36,695 nucleotides of DNA from the NCBI GenBank assembly GCA_028864885.1, contig JAGWLR010000030.1, positions 1 to 36,695 on the forward strand. Reading direction: 5' to 3'. A program made the translations under genes and the position numbers. Source of the stretch: Burkholderiales bacterium (GTDB lineage: Bacteria; Pseudomonadota; Gammaproteobacteria; Burkholderiales; Burkholderiaceae_C). The notes beneath the pieces were generated by a model. It was not told the DNA's origin. It made no database searches and saw only the letters and a program-made list of their open reading frames with translations. Every line of letters starts with the position of its first letter. Position 1 is the stretch's first letter. Shown one piece after another: positions 8,482 to 17,631 of this stretch.

Positions 8482-9749
8482 ACACCACCGTCCACCCCAC
8501 CCCGACCACCACACGTTTGCCGCAGCAAGCGCCCAGCGCCGCTCGCCGTGTGTTTCGCCTGCTCGATCGCTTGGCGCATGGCCGGCTGGATGTGCACTGG
8601 CCAGATGGTCAGCACAGTACGTTTCCCAGCCACCCCCAGACGCAATCCAGCGAACTACGCGCCACGATTCAGTTGAACAACTGGCGAGTCTTCGAACGGA
8701 CCCTCAAAGCAGGCGACATTGGCTTTGCCGAAAGCTACATCGATGGGGATTGGCAAACCCCAGACCTTACCGCGCTGCTGTCGCTGTTCATCGCCAATCG
8801 CGATCACATCGAGCACGTGATTTATGGCTCATGGTGGGGCTCACTGCTGTACCGGATCAAGCACTGGATGAATCGAAATTCACGCACGGGCAGCGAGAAA
8901 AACATCCATGCCCACTATGACTTGGGCAATGACTTTTACCGTTTGTGGCTGGACTCGTCGATGAACTACTCCAGCGCCTGGTTCGAAGGTCGACAGGCTC
9001 AAGCTTTGGCGGACGCAGACCTGAAGTCTGCGCAAGAGGCCAAGATGCGTCGGGCCTTGAACGAGGCGGGGGTCAGCCAGGGTAGCCGGGTGCTCGAAAT
9101 CGGCTGCGGCTGGGGTGCGGTGGCCGAATTGGCCGCACGTGAACATCAGGCGCATGTCACAGGCGTCACCTTGTCGAAAGAGCAATTGGCCTGGGCGGTG
9201 AACCGACTGGAGCAGGCCGGCTTGTCCGCTCACGCCGATCTTCGCTATCAGGATTACCGTGATCTGGCGGCCCAGCATGAGCAAGCGCCCTTTGACGCGA
9301 TCGTCTCCGTTGAGATGTTCGAAGCCGTTGGGCGTGAGTACTGGGCCACCTACTTTGACACGGTGAAACGGTGCCTCAAGCCTGGCGGCCGCGCCTGCAT
9401 CCAGACCATCACGATCCGCGATGACCTATTCGAGCGTTATGTGAAGTCCACCGACTTCATCCAGCAGTACATCTTCCCAGGTGGCCTGCTACCCAGCCCA
9501 ACCGAATTTGAAGCCCAGGCTCGTGCCGCAGGCCTGGTGGTGGAACGCCAGCTTGCTTTTGGGCGTGACTACGCCGAGACCCTGCGACGCTGGCGAGATG
9601 CCTTTGTGCATCGAGAGGCCGATGTCGCCAGACTGGGCTTCGACACGCGATTCAACCGGATCTGGACGCTCTATCTGTCTTACTGCGAAGCAGCATTCGA
9701 CCACAGCAACACCGATGTCATGCAGTTCACGCTGCGTCGTCCATCCTGA
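8478..9749 (+). CDS. Cyclopropane-fatty-acid synthase-type SAM methyltransferase
   Basis: A 423-residue protein of the CFA synthase/mycolic-acid methyltransferase family, which transfers a methyl or methylene group from S-adenosylmethionine to double bonds of membrane phospholipid acyl chains. Seen: an N-terminal lipid-binding-type region, HYDLGNDFYRLWLD near 145, the SAM-binding motif VLEIGCGWG at 205-213, the VSVEMFEAVG segment, and Cys403 in LSYCEAAF, aligning with the conserved cysteine near the family C-terminus. The ATG at 8478 overlaps the DUF1365 stop codon. In this context it may not be the housekeeping CFA synthase but a paralogue feeding a further modification with the flavoprotein (inference from gene neighbourhood). 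Confidence 0.93.
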   Translation: MNTTVHPTPTTTRLPQQAPSAARRVFRLLDRLAHGRLDVHWPDGQHSTFPSHPQTQSSELRATIQLNNWRVFERTLKAGDIGFAESYIDGDWQTPDLTALLSLFIANRDHIEHVIYGSWWGSLLYRIKHWMNRNSRTGSEKNIHAHYDLGNDFYRLWLDSSMNYSSAWFEGRQAQALADADLKSAQEAKMRRALNEAGVSQGSRVLEIGCGWGAVAELAAREHQAHVTGVTLSKEQLAWAVNRLEQAGLSAHADLRYQDYRDLAAQHEQAPFDAIVSVEMFEAVGREYWATYFDTVKRCLKPGGRACIQTITIRDDLFERYVKSTDFIQQYIFPGGLLPSPTEFEAQARAAGLVVERQLAFGRDYAETLRRWRDAFVHREADVARLGFDTRFNRIWTLYLSYCEAAFDHSNTDVMQFTLRRPS

Positions 9750-9768
9750 ACCTAATTCGTTTCCGATC

Positions 9769-10353
9769 ATGCGTCCCGCTCGTCCCCTCTACCTCAGCCG
9801 CCGTCAGGCCTTGCTGGCCTGGACAGTGATGAGCACCTTACCCACCCAAGCCATGACAACCGCCTCCATCGCCCCCCTTCACACCCCTCCCGCCGAAGTG
9901 GCATCGAGCTTGCGTTCGGCACGCCTGGTGGGACAGGGCAATTTGCGCTTTTTCGGCTTGCTGGTTTACGAAGCCCGGCTGTGGGCCGCGCCCGCGTTCG
10001 AGTCCAGTCAGTACGACAGCCAGCCCTTTGCGCTGGAGCTGCAATACGCCCGCAAGCTCGACGGCCCTGACATCGCCGAACGCTCGATTGCCGAGATGCG
10101 TCGCGTGGGTGACTTCACCGAAGCGCAGTCCAAGGTCTGGCTGGCTTTGATGTTGCAGGCCTTTCCCAACGTCGGCGCGCAAGATCGACTGACCGGTGTG
10201 TACGACGGTCGGGGTCGGGTTCGCTTTTTCTTCAATGGCAAGCAAACGGCCGAGATTCAGGACAAGGACTACGCCCGACTGTTCTTCGGCATCTGGCTGT
10301 CCCCCAAAACCTCTGCACCGGCCTTGCGTTCTGCTCTGGTTGGACAAGCCTGA
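9769..10353 (+). CDS. Exported Chalcone_3 (chalcone isomerase-like) family protein
   Basis: A 194-residue protein. The N-terminus has SRRQALLAWTVMSTL followed by small residues, which looks like a signal sequence, possibly twin-arginine (SRR). The mature part, ARLVGQGNLRFFGLLVYEARLW then FALELQYARKLDG and RFFFNGKQTAEI, matches the bacterial chalcone-isomerase-like fold family that often sits in CFA/flavoprotein operons. Bacterial members are not known to isomerise chalcones; lipid binding in the periplasm is a reasonable guess only. It lies 19 nt after the methyltransferase gene and 7 nt before the transporter gene, so it belongs to the same operon. No strong ribosome-binding site is visible. 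Confidence 0.82.
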   Translation: MRPARPLYLSRRQALLAWTVMSTLPTQAMTTASIAPLHTPPAEVASSLRSARLVGQGNLRFFGLLVYEARLWAAPAFESSQYDSQPFALELQYARKLDGPDIAERSIAEMRRVGDFTEAQSKVWLALMLQAFPNVGAQDRLTGVYDGRGRVRFFFNGKQTAEIQDKDYARLFFGIWLSPKTSAPALRSALVGQA

Positions 10354-10360
10354 CCTCCCC

Positions 10361-11656
10361 ATGAACACCGCCGCACACACATGGAGCAACGGTTGGCGCT
10401 ATGGCCTGCTGGGCCTGCCATTGGCCTTCGTGTCCTTGCCCTTGTATGTGCAACTGCCCCGTTACTACGCTGAACACCACGCCATCGCCTTGTCGACCTT
10501 GGGTGGGGTGTTGCTCGTCACACGGTTGTTGGATGCGGTCATCGACCCCCGAATCGGCCATTGGGTCGACGCGCTGTTTCAACGGCATGCCACCCGCCCC
10601 TGGCGAGCCGCCGCATGGGCATCCATGGGTTTGCTCATCGGGTTCTGCGCCTTGTGGCACGCACCATCTTCACCTGCTTCGGCAACCCGCACCCTGGCCT
10701 GGCTGAGCGCCGCGCTCGTCCTCACCTATCTGAGTTACAGCGTGGCCTCGATGGTGCACCAGACCTGGGGCGCGCGCTGGGGCGGCCGCGCTGATGAACG
10801 CGCCCGACTGGTCGCGTGGCGAGAAGGACTGGCACTGATCGGTGTGGTGATGGCGAGCGTCCTGCCTAGCCTGGCTGGCATGGATGTCACTGCCGTGGTG
10901 CTGGGCATTGCCTTACTGGTCGGGTGTTTCGGCCTGCGTGCAACTGGGGCCGCTCAGCCAGCGCCGCCCCTCCACCCGACGACCCGCCGCCCATCGCAGG
11001 TCGACAGCCCACGCCCCGCACCTTGGACTCATCCACCCTTTGCGGCCCTGATGATCGTGTTCTTGCTCAATGGCAGCGCCAGCGCGATCCCAGCCACTTT
11101 GCTGCCCTTCTTCGTTCGTGACACCTTGCAGGCAGGCACTTGGGAGCCCATGTTTCTGTTGGCCTATTTCGCTGCCGCAGCCGTGGGTTTGCCGCTCTGG
11201 ACTGTCATCGTGCGTCACATGGGTCTGGCCCAAGCGTGGCTGGCAGGCATGGTGTTGAGCGTCTTGGCGTTCTGCTCCGTTCCGCTTCTCGGCGCGGGTG
11301 ACGTCGCGCCCTTTGCAGCGATTTGCGTGGCATCCGGCTTGGCGCTGGGTGCTGACCTCGCGATCCCCAGTGCGCTCTTGACCGGGTTGATCCACCAGGC
11401 CGGCTGGGGCCGTCAGAGCGAAGGCCAGTTCTTTGGCTGGTGGACAGCGGCCACCAAACTCAACCTGGCTCTGGCATCCGGCATGGCTCTCCCACTCCTG
11501 TCATGGTTTGGTTATGAGACCGGCGTCAGCAACGCCCGCAATCAATCCTCCTTGGCGCTGACCTATGGCGTTCTGCCCTGCTTACTCAAAGGCCTGGCGA
11601 TGGCTGCACTGATTTGGGCTTCCCGCCGCCATGCCGTATTGAAAGGCGAATCATGA
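10361..11656 (+). CDS. MFS transporter, GPH (sugar/cation symporter-like) family
   Basis: A 431-residue integral membrane protein with about 11-12 hydrophobic segments. The segment LLVTRLLDAVIDPRIGHWVD near residue 45 is the GPH signature (R..DA..DP..G...D). A loop of charged and polar residues near the middle (about 195-225) separates two six-helix halves. GPH transporters are best known for melibiose and glucuronides, but the lipid-operon members have no proven substrate; a lipid precursor, lipid product or counter-ion are all possible. It is preceded by a 7-nt gap and overlaps the DUF3833 gene by ATGA, so it is an operon member. Confidence 0.88.
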   Translation: MNTAAHTWSNGWRYGLLGLPLAFVSLPLYVQLPRYYAEHHAIALSTLGGVLLVTRLLDAVIDPRIGHWVDALFQRHATRPWRAAAWASMGLLIGFCALWHAPSSPASATRTLAWLSAALVLTYLSYSVASMVHQTWGARWGGRADERARLVAWREGLALIGVVMASVLPSLAGMDVTAVVLGIALLVGCFGLRATGAAQPAPPLHPTTRRPSQVDSPRPAPWTHPPFAALMIVFLLNGSASAIPATLLPFFVRDTLQAGTWEPMFLLAYFAAAAVGLPLWTVIVRHMGLAQAWLAGMVLSVLAFCSVPLLGAGDVAPFAAICVASGLALGADLAIPSALLTGLIHQAGWGRQSEGQFFGWWTAATKLNLALASGMALPLLSWFGYETGVSNARNQSSLALTYGVLPCLLKGLAMAALIWASRRHAVLKGES

Positions 11657-12195
11657 ATCAACGTACCCCTTCCCGCTGGGTCTCAACCGTGTTGCTCAGC
11701 GTCGCCGCCCTCACCGGCTGCGCGGGTCCACGTATTCAGGACTATGCACAGGAGCAACCTAGGCTGGATCTGAAACAGTATTTCAACGGTCCGATCACCG
11801 CCCACGGCATTTTTACTGACCGCCAAGGCAAAGTGGTCAAACGCTTTGTGGTGGCCATGCAAGCCAAGTGGAATGGCAACGAGGGCACGCTCGATGAGCA
11901 TTTCACCTACAGCGACGGCACCAAGCAGCAACGCATCTGGCATCTGACTGACATCGGCCAAGGCCGCTTTATTGGCAAAGCTAGCGATGTGGTGGGTGAG
12001 GCCCAGGGCGAGTCTGCGGGCAACGCCCTGCACTGGAACTACACCCTGGCCTTGCCCGTGGACGGCCACATCTGGCATGTGCAGTTCAACGACTGGATGT
12101 ACCTGATGGACGATCACACCATGCTGAACAAGGCGGTGATGAGCAAATGGGGCATCCAACTGGGTGAAGTCACCTTGTCATTCAACAAGCCGTGA
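11653..12195 (+). CDS. DUF3833 family lipoprotein
   Basis: A 180-residue protein with a lipoprotein signal: a hydrophobic stretch ending LTGC, with the acylated cysteine at residue 23. The mature region begins GPRIQDYAQEQPRLDLKQYFNGPITAHGIF and continues with the FVVAMQAKWNG and DDWMYLMDD-like segments typical of DUF3833. It probably sits in the inner or outer membrane facing the periplasm. No activity is established for the family; it recurs in flavoprotein/CFA operons. It starts in an ATGA overlap with the transporter gene and ends 4 nt before the SDR gene. Confidence 0.88.
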   Translation: MNQRTPSRWVSTVLLSVAALTGCAGPRIQDYAQEQPRLDLKQYFNGPITAHGIFTDRQGKVVKRFVVAMQAKWNGNEGTLDEHFTYSDGTKQQRIWHLTDIGQGRFIGKASDVVGEAQGESAGNALHWNYTLALPVDGHIWHVQFNDWMYLMDDHTMLNKAVMSKWGIQLGEVTLSFNKP

Positions 12196-12199
12196 AGCC

Positions 12200-12973
12200 A
12201 TGTCATTGAACCCTCGCATTCAGATTTGGCCCGGTCAGGTCGTGTGGATCGTTGGGGCCTCCAGCGGCATCGGTGCTGCGACCGCCCGAGCCCTGCATGC
12301 GCAAGGTGCTCAGGTGATCGTGTCAGCGCGCAACCATGCTGCCTTGACAGAGTTCACGCGGCGACACCCAGGCAGCACCCGCATCCCGCTGGATACAACC
12401 GATGCCGAAGCGGTGCGCTCTGCCGTGAAATCGATCCAGGCGCAGTTTGGCCACCTGGATCTGGTCATGTACTGTGCGGGCCATTACCGCCCCATGCGAG
12501 CCACGCAACTGGATCTGGGTGAAGTGAAAAAGCACCAGGCGGTGAATGTGGACGGCGCCTGGCACGTGCTGCAAGCCGTGGTGCCATTGATGCTGAGCCA
12601 AGGCCATGGGCACATCAGCCTGGTCGGCAGCGTGGCAGGCTACCGGGGTTTGCCACAATCCCTGGCTTATGGCCCCACCAAGGCAGCCCTGCAGCAGATG
12701 GCCGAGATTCTTTATCTGGATCTGCGATCGGCGGGTTTGGGGGTGTCGATCATCAACCCAGGGTTCGTGGCCACCCCACTGACTGCGCAGAACAAGTTCG
12801 ACATGCCCGCTTTGCTGAGCCCAGATCAAGCGGCCCAGGCGATCCTGAAGGGGTGGGAATCAGGTCGTTTCGAGATCCACTTTCCCAAGCGATTCACGTG
12901 GGGTCTGAAACTGATGCAGTTGCTGCCCCATGCCCTTTACTTTGCCCTGGTGCGTCGCGGCACCGGGCTGTGA
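12200..12973 (+). CDS. Short-chain dehydrogenase/reductase
   Basis: A 257-residue classical SDR that would oxidise or reduce a hydroxyl/carbonyl with NAD(P). Residues about 17-24 form the cofactor motif GASSGIG. Catalytic residues are a serine in SLVGSVAG, Tyr157 and Lys161 (YGPTK). The C-terminal tail, with a hydrophobic LMQLLPHALYFALVRR end, resembles membrane-associated SDRs of lipid operons. It starts 4 nt after the DUF3833 stop and is followed 10 nt later by the SnoaL-like gene. Substrate unknown; a modified fatty acyl chain is inferred from context. Confidence 0.92.
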   Translation: MSLNPRIQIWPGQVVWIVGASSGIGAATARALHAQGAQVIVSARNHAALTEFTRRHPGSTRIPLDTTDAEAVRSAVKSIQAQFGHLDLVMYCAGHYRPMRATQLDLGEVKKHQAVNVDGAWHVLQAVVPLMLSQGHGHISLVGSVAGYRGLPQSLAYGPTKAALQQMAEILYLDLRSAGLGVSIINPGFVATPLTAQNKFDMPALLSPDQAAQAILKGWESGRFEIHFPKRFTWGLKLMQLLPHALYFALVRRGTGL

Positions 12974-12983
12974 AAGCCAGCTC

Positions 12984-13418
12984 ATGTCGATTGAATCCGA
13001 TGCTCTCACCGCTCGTGTGGTGCGCTTCTATGAACACCTGAGCCCAGCGGCCCTGGCTGATCTGGGAGAGGTTTATTCAGAAAACGCCCGGTTCAAAGAC
13101 CCTTTCAACGATGTACAAGGGCTGGCCAACATCGCGAAAGTGTTTCACCACCTGTTCGACACCGTGAACGCGCCGCGCTTCGAGGTCTTGAGCACCCTGA
13201 CCCAAGGCGATGAGGCCTGGCTCACCTGGGACTTCATCATTCAGCGCCCCAAAGAAGAATGGCGCCTGCATGGCGCCACTCGTCTTCAATACGCGGCAGA
13301 TGGCCGCATCATGCTGCACCGGGATTATTGGGATCCAGCTGAGGAACTGTATGCCCGTCTGCCAGTGCTGGGGCCGATGGTGCGCTGGTTGACACGCCGC
13401 CTTTCCGCTTCAGCCTGA
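12984..13418 (+). CDS. SnoaL-like / NTF2-fold protein
   Basis: A 144-residue protein of the nuclear-transport-factor-2 fold, recognised by VVRFYEHLSP, the YSENARFKDPFNDVQG strand-helix segment and HRDYWDPAEELYARLPVLG. Members include small cyclases, isomerases and non-catalytic lipid-binding proteins; this subgroup co-occurs with the SDR/flavoprotein/CFA genes. It is the last gene of the lipid operon. The final 110 bases overlap in antisense with the 3' end of the RND pump gene. The overlapped end, including PVLGPMVRWLTRRL, looks family-like, so I do not regard it as a read-through artefact. Confidence 0.85.
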   Translation: MSIESDALTARVVRFYEHLSPAALADLGEVYSENARFKDPFNDVQGLANIAKVFHHLFDTVNAPRFEVLSTLTQGDEAWLTWDFIIQRPKEEWRLHGATRLQYAADGRIMLHRDYWDPAEELYARLPVLGPMVRWLTRRLSASA

Positions 13419-16400
13419 GCAACAACTGGATCAAGTCATCCACAAAGGTGAACACCACCGGGATCACCAACAGACTTAAGAAAGTTGAGGTGATCAAGCC
13501 CCCGATCACCACGATGGCCATCGGCGCCCGGAAGCTCGGATCCACCCCGATTCCCAAGGCGATCGGCATCATCCCGGCGCCCATGGCAATGGTGGTCATG
13601 ATGATGGGGCGCGCCCGCTTGTGGCAAGCGTCGATCACCGCATCCCAGCGTGACAAACCGTGCTCACGGCGGGCCAGGATGATGTAGTCCACCAGCAGGA
13701 TCGAGTTCTTCGTGGCAATGCCCATCAGCATGATCAAGCCGATCATCGATGGCATGGACAAGGCGGTGTGGGTCACAAACAAGGCCAAAAACGCGCCTGG
13801 CACCGACAAGATCAAGGCGGCCAGGATGGTCACCGGCTGCACAAAGCCATGGAACAACAGCACCAGCACCACGTAGATGCACAGCACGCCTGTGAGCATG
13901 GCCAGGCTGAAGCTCTGGAACAACTCGGCCATGGCCTCGGCATCGCCTACCGCTGAGCGCGACACGCCCGGCGGCAGGTTCTTCAGGCTGGGCAGATTCA
14001 AGGCTTCTTTTTCGACCTCACCCAAGGGCTGACCATTCAGCGCAATTTCAAAGTTGACATTGCGCAAACGGTCATAGCGATCAATCTCGGCCGGGCCGCT
14101 GTCCATGCGCAGGCTGGCCACATTGGACAAAGGCACAGGCCCACGCGCCCCCGGGACGGGCAAGCGCGACAGCAGATCGATGTCACCCCGGGCTTCGGCC
14201 TTCAAGCGCACCACCACCGGCACTTGCCGCTGCGACAAGTTGAGCTTGGGCAAGGCCTGGTCGTAATCACCCATCGTGGCCACGCGCAAGGTGTCGGCAA
14301 TCGCGGCCGTGCTCACCCCGAGGTCAGCCGCCTTGGCTGAATCGGGGCGAATGATCAGTTCAGGCCGAACCAGGCTGGCAGTGGACAGCACATTGCCGAT
14401 GCCAGGGATGGTCCGAAGCTCTCGCCCCACCAACTGAGCGTGATCGGCCAAGACCCGGCCATCTTCACCCGACAAGACCAGAATGTATTTTTCAGCAGAG
14501 CCACCAAAGCCCACGTTGACGCGGGCCCCCGGCAACACCGCCAAAGCTTGTCGCAACTGTGCCTCAATGGCCTGTTTGCTGACACCTGGGCGTTGCTTGC
14601 GGTGGGTGAGGTTCAAGGTCAGCGTGGCCTTTCGAGCCTCGGTGGTGCCCCCTTGCATGAAGGGATCGCCGCCCGCTGCCCCCGCGCCAATGGCGGTGTA
14701 GATCTTCTTGACATAGGGGTTGCGTGCCACGATCAAGCGCGCCCGCTCGGCCATGTCGTGTGTCTGCTCATACACGCTACCCGGCGGCAAGGTGATCGTG
14801 ACCTGGGTTTGCGACAGATCGTCCGGTGGCAAGAAACCGGTTGGCAGATAGGGCACCAACAAGAACGACCCGATGAAAAACGCCCCCGTGGCCAAGGTGG
14901 TCATCAAGCGGTGCTTCAGGCACCAACGCGCCCACCCCAGGTACTTCGTCATCCATAAAGGATCGGGATGATCCTTGCTGATGGGCTTGAGAATGTAGGC
15001 CGCCATCATGGGCGTCAGCATCCGCGCCACAACCAGCGAGAAGAACACGGCAATCGCCGCCGTCCAGCCGAATTGCACAAAAAACTTGCCCGGCACCCCA
15101 CTCATGAAAGCTGTAGGTAGAAACACTGCAATCAGGGTGAAGGTGGTGGCAATGACCGCCAAACCGATTTCATCGGCTGCTTCCATCGCAGCCTGGTAGG
15201 GTGTCTTGCCCATGCGCAAATGGCGCATGATGTTCTCGATCTCGACGATGGCATCGTCCACCAGAATCCCCACCACCAACGACAGGGACAACAGCGTCAC
15301 CACGTTGATCGAGAAGTGAAACAGGTACATCACGCCAAACGCCGGAATCACCGACAGCGGCAAGGCCGCCGCAGCGACGAGGGTGGCGCGCCAATCCCGC
15401 AAGAAGAACCACACCACCAGCACGGCCAGTGCCGCGCCTTCATAAAGCAGGTACATCGAGCCGTGATAGTTCTCGGCCACCGGGTCGACAAAGTTGAACG
15501 CTTCGGTGATCGAGATTTCAGGATGGCGCGCACGCAGGTCTTGCAACGCTGCCTTCACGCCCTGCTCCACCTCGACTTCACCTGCACCCAGCGAACGCAC
15601 GATCTCGAAGGCCACCACGGGCTTGCCATTCAGCAAGGCTCCCGAGCGCTGCTCGGCCACGGTGTCGCGCACAGTAGCCACTTGATCGAGCCGAATGTGC
15701 CGGCCGTCGGACAGCGCAATGTCCATGGCCGCCAACTCTTCAGCTGACTGCACGGTGGCAATCGTGCGAACGGATTGCTCTGCCCCACCGATGTCGGCTC
15801 GTCCGCCAGAAGCCTCTTGCTGCACATTGCGCAACTGCCGCGAGATGTCGGCCGCAGACGCGTTCAGCGCCAGCAGCTTGGCCGGGTCCAACTCAATGGC
15901 CACCTCACGGTTGACACCCCCCACCCGGTTGACGGCCCCCACGCCTTTCACGGCCAGCAGAGTCTTGGTGATGTCATGATCCACGAACCAAGACAATGCT
16001 TCGTCGTCCATGCGACTGGACGCCACCGTGTACGTCAAGATGGGCATGCCCGCCAGATTCATCTTGTTGATGACCGGCTCACGCAGATCGCCAGGCAAGT
16101 CAGTGCGGATGCGAGACACCGCGCTGCGCACGTCATCCAAAGCCTCTTGTGTGGGCTTCTCCAGACGGAACTCCGTGGTCACCGTCACTGAGCCATCTTG
16201 CACCTTGGTGTAGATGTGCTTGACCCCTTGCAAGGTGGCAATCGAGTTCTCGATCTTGCGTGCCACCTCGGTTTCCAGCTGTGCGGGCGAAGCACCCGGC
16301 AACGCCGCCGTCACCATCACGGTGGGCAAATCGATGTCAGGAAAGTTCTGAATCTTCATGCCGGAAAAGCCCAGCAAGCCCCCCAGAGTCAGCAACACGA

Positions 16401-16452
16401 ACAACAACAACGCCGGAATCGGGTTGCGTATGGACCAGGCCGAGACGTTCAT
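13309..16452 (-). CDS. RND-family multidrug efflux permease (HAE1/AcrB-like)
   Basis: A 1047-residue inner-membrane proton-driven pump, the usual length for AcrB/MexB relatives. The first transmembrane helix is followed by the periplasmic start KIQNFPDIDLPTVMVTAALP. Asp399-Asp400 in GILVDDAIVEIENI align with the proton-relay aspartates of helix 4. A second hydrophobic block (about 850-1010) includes LMGIATKNSILLVDY. AAGGAG stands just upstream of the ATG at 16452. It follows the membrane-fusion gene by 15 nt and forms a TetR-MFP-RND operon. No outer-membrane TolC-type gene is in the window, so a partner encoded elsewhere is presumed. Substrates cannot be read from sequence. Confidence 0.95.
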   Translation of the reverse strand: MNVSAWSIRNPIPALLLFVLLTLGGLLGFSGMKIQNFPDIDLPTVMVTAALPGASPAQLETEVARKIENSIATLQGVKHIYTKVQDGSVTVTTEFRLEKPTQEALDDVRSAVSRIRTDLPGDLREPVINKMNLAGMPILTYTVASSRMDDEALSWFVDHDITKTLLAVKGVGAVNRVGGVNREVAIELDPAKLLALNASAADISRQLRNVQQEASGGRADIGGAEQSVRTIATVQSAEELAAMDIALSDGRHIRLDQVATVRDTVAEQRSGALLNGKPVVAFEIVRSLGAGEVEVEQGVKAALQDLRARHPEISITEAFNFVDPVAENYHGSMYLLYEGAALAVLVVWFFLRDWRATLVAAAALPLSVIPAFGVMYLFHFSINVVTLLSLSLVVGILVDDAIVEIENIMRHLRMGKTPYQAAMEAADEIGLAVIATTFTLIAVFLPTAFMSGVPGKFFVQFGWTAAIAVFFSLVVARMLTPMMAAYILKPISKDHPDPLWMTKYLGWARWCLKHRLMTTLATGAFFIGSFLLVPYLPTGFLPPDDLSQTQVTITLPPGSVYEQTHDMAERARLIVARNPYVKKIYTAIGAGAAGGDPFMQGGTTEARKATLTLNLTHRKQRPGVSKQAIEAQLRQALAVLPGARVNVGFGGSAEKYILVLSGEDGRVLADHAQLVGRELRTIPGIGNVLSTASLVRPELIIRPDSAKAADLGVSTAAIADTLRVATMGDYDQALPKLNLSQRQVPVVVRLKAEARGDIDLLSRLPVPGARGPVPLSNVASLRMDSGPAEIDRYDRLRNVNFEIALNGQPLGEVEKEALNLPSLKNLPPGVSRSAVGDAEAMAELFQSFSLAMLTGVLCIYVVLVLLFHGFVQPVTILAALILSVPGAFLALFVTHTALSMPSMIGLIMLMGIATKNSILLVDYIILARREHGLSRWDAVIDACHKRARPIIMTTIAMGAGMMPIALGIGVDPSFRAPMAIVVIGGLITSTFLSLLVIPVVFTFVDDLIQLLLRLKRKGGVSTSAPSAPALADGHTVPQLDPNNPGAA

Positions 16453-16467
16453 CTCATACTCCTTGCG

Positions 16468-17607
16468 TCACTGAGGGGCGCTGGCCGAAGCCGACACCAC
16501 ACGCACGGTATCGCCATCGGTGAGGAACCCCACCCCCGCGGCCACAACCGGGGTCTGGGCGTCCAGCCCCTTCACGATCTCGACCCGATCCCCCATGCGC
16601 CTTCCGACCTGAACCTTGATCATGTCAACCTGGTTATGTTGGTCCACCAGAAACACGTAGGCGAAGCCATCGCGCAGCTGAACAGCGGTCTGCGGCAAGG
16701 TCAGGCCCTGAGCCTGCCCGATGTCGAACTGCCCATTGGCAAACATGCCTGGCTTGATGCCACTGGCCTTGACACCATCGGCATCCAGATCCACATAGAC
16801 CAGCCCGTTACGGGTGTTGGCGTCCACCGTGGGGGCTACGGTGCGCACCTTGCCGGTCAAGGCGGGCCCGCCCGGTGCAGCCAAGGTGGCCGTCATCCCC
16901 GCCTTGATGCGATGCAGATCAGACGCCGCCACTTCAGCCCGCCACTCCAAGCGATTGCGCCGAACGATGCGGAACAACTCTTGCCCAGCCTGAACCACCG
17001 CCCCCACTGTGGCGGTACGGCTGGACACGACGCCATCATCCGGCGCCACCACTTGGGTCTGCGCCAGACGCAACTCGTTGACCGCCAATTGGGCCCGCAC
17101 CGAATCCACTCGCGCCATGGCCGTTTGCTCGGCCGTGAAGGCGCGCAAGGCATCCTGTTTGCTGATCATGTCGGTGGGCTGTAAGGAGCGGGCTCGGGCC
17201 GCATTGGCGTGGGCCTCGGCCAACATGGCTTGCGCTTCGGCCAGCGTGGCTTTGGTCAAAGCGACATCGCTTTTGAGGCTGTCCTGGCGCAACACGGCCA
17301 TCACATCGCCTTTGTGCACGGTGTCACCCACCTCGACCTTCACGCGCTCCAGGCGCAGCCCGCCCACCTCGGCGCCGATGCTGGCCTCTTGCCAGGCTGC
17401 AATCGAACCATTCGCCGTCACAGTCACGGGCCAAGTCGACACCTGGGGCAAGACGGTACTGACCGTCAACGCCGGATTGGGCGCGGACGCACCACTGGCG
17501 GCCGCCGCGGGCTGCTCAGACTTGGAACAAGCCATCAGCGCCGCTGCCACCAGCACGGTCAATCCCCAGGCATAGGCACGCCCCATTTGCTTCTCCCTCA
17601 TCGACAT
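16468..17607 (-). CDS. RND efflux periplasmic adaptor (membrane fusion lipoprotein)
   Basis: A 379-residue HlyD/AcrA-type adaptor. The N-terminus is a lipoprotein signal (LVAAALMAC, cysteine at about 27) followed by a low-complexity Ala/Ser/Pro linker. Then come the barrel-sandwich hybrid halves: EVGGLRLERVKVEVGDTVHKGDV, a coiled coil rich in Ala/Glu at about 110-170, and VVAPDDGVVSSRTATVGAVVQAG. A beta-barrel and membrane-proximal region follow. The ATG at 17607 has AAGGA about 9 nt upstream; an ATG at 17586 with AGGGAG upstream is an equally credible start. It lies 24 nt after the TetR gene and 15 nt before the RND gene. Confidence 0.93.
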   Translation of the reverse strand: MSMREKQMGRAYAWGLTVLVAAALMACSKSEQPAAAASGASAPNPALTVSTVLPQVSTWPVTVTANGSIAAWQEASIGAEVGGLRLERVKVEVGDTVHKGDVMAVLRQDSLKSDVALTKATLAEAQAMLAEAHANAARARSLQPTDMISKQDALRAFTAEQTAMARVDSVRAQLAVNELRLAQTQVVAPDDGVVSSRTATVGAVVQAGQELFRIVRRNRLEWRAEVAASDLHRIKAGMTATLAAPGGPALTGKVRTVAPTVDANTRNGLVYVDLDADGVKASGIKPGMFANGQFDIGQAQGLTLPQTAVQLRDGFAYVFLVDQHNQVDMIKVQVGRRMGDRVEIVKGLDAQTPVVAAGVGFLTDGDTVRVVSASASAPQ

Positions 17608-17631
17608 GGGTTGATTTCCTTGTTGCTTTGT

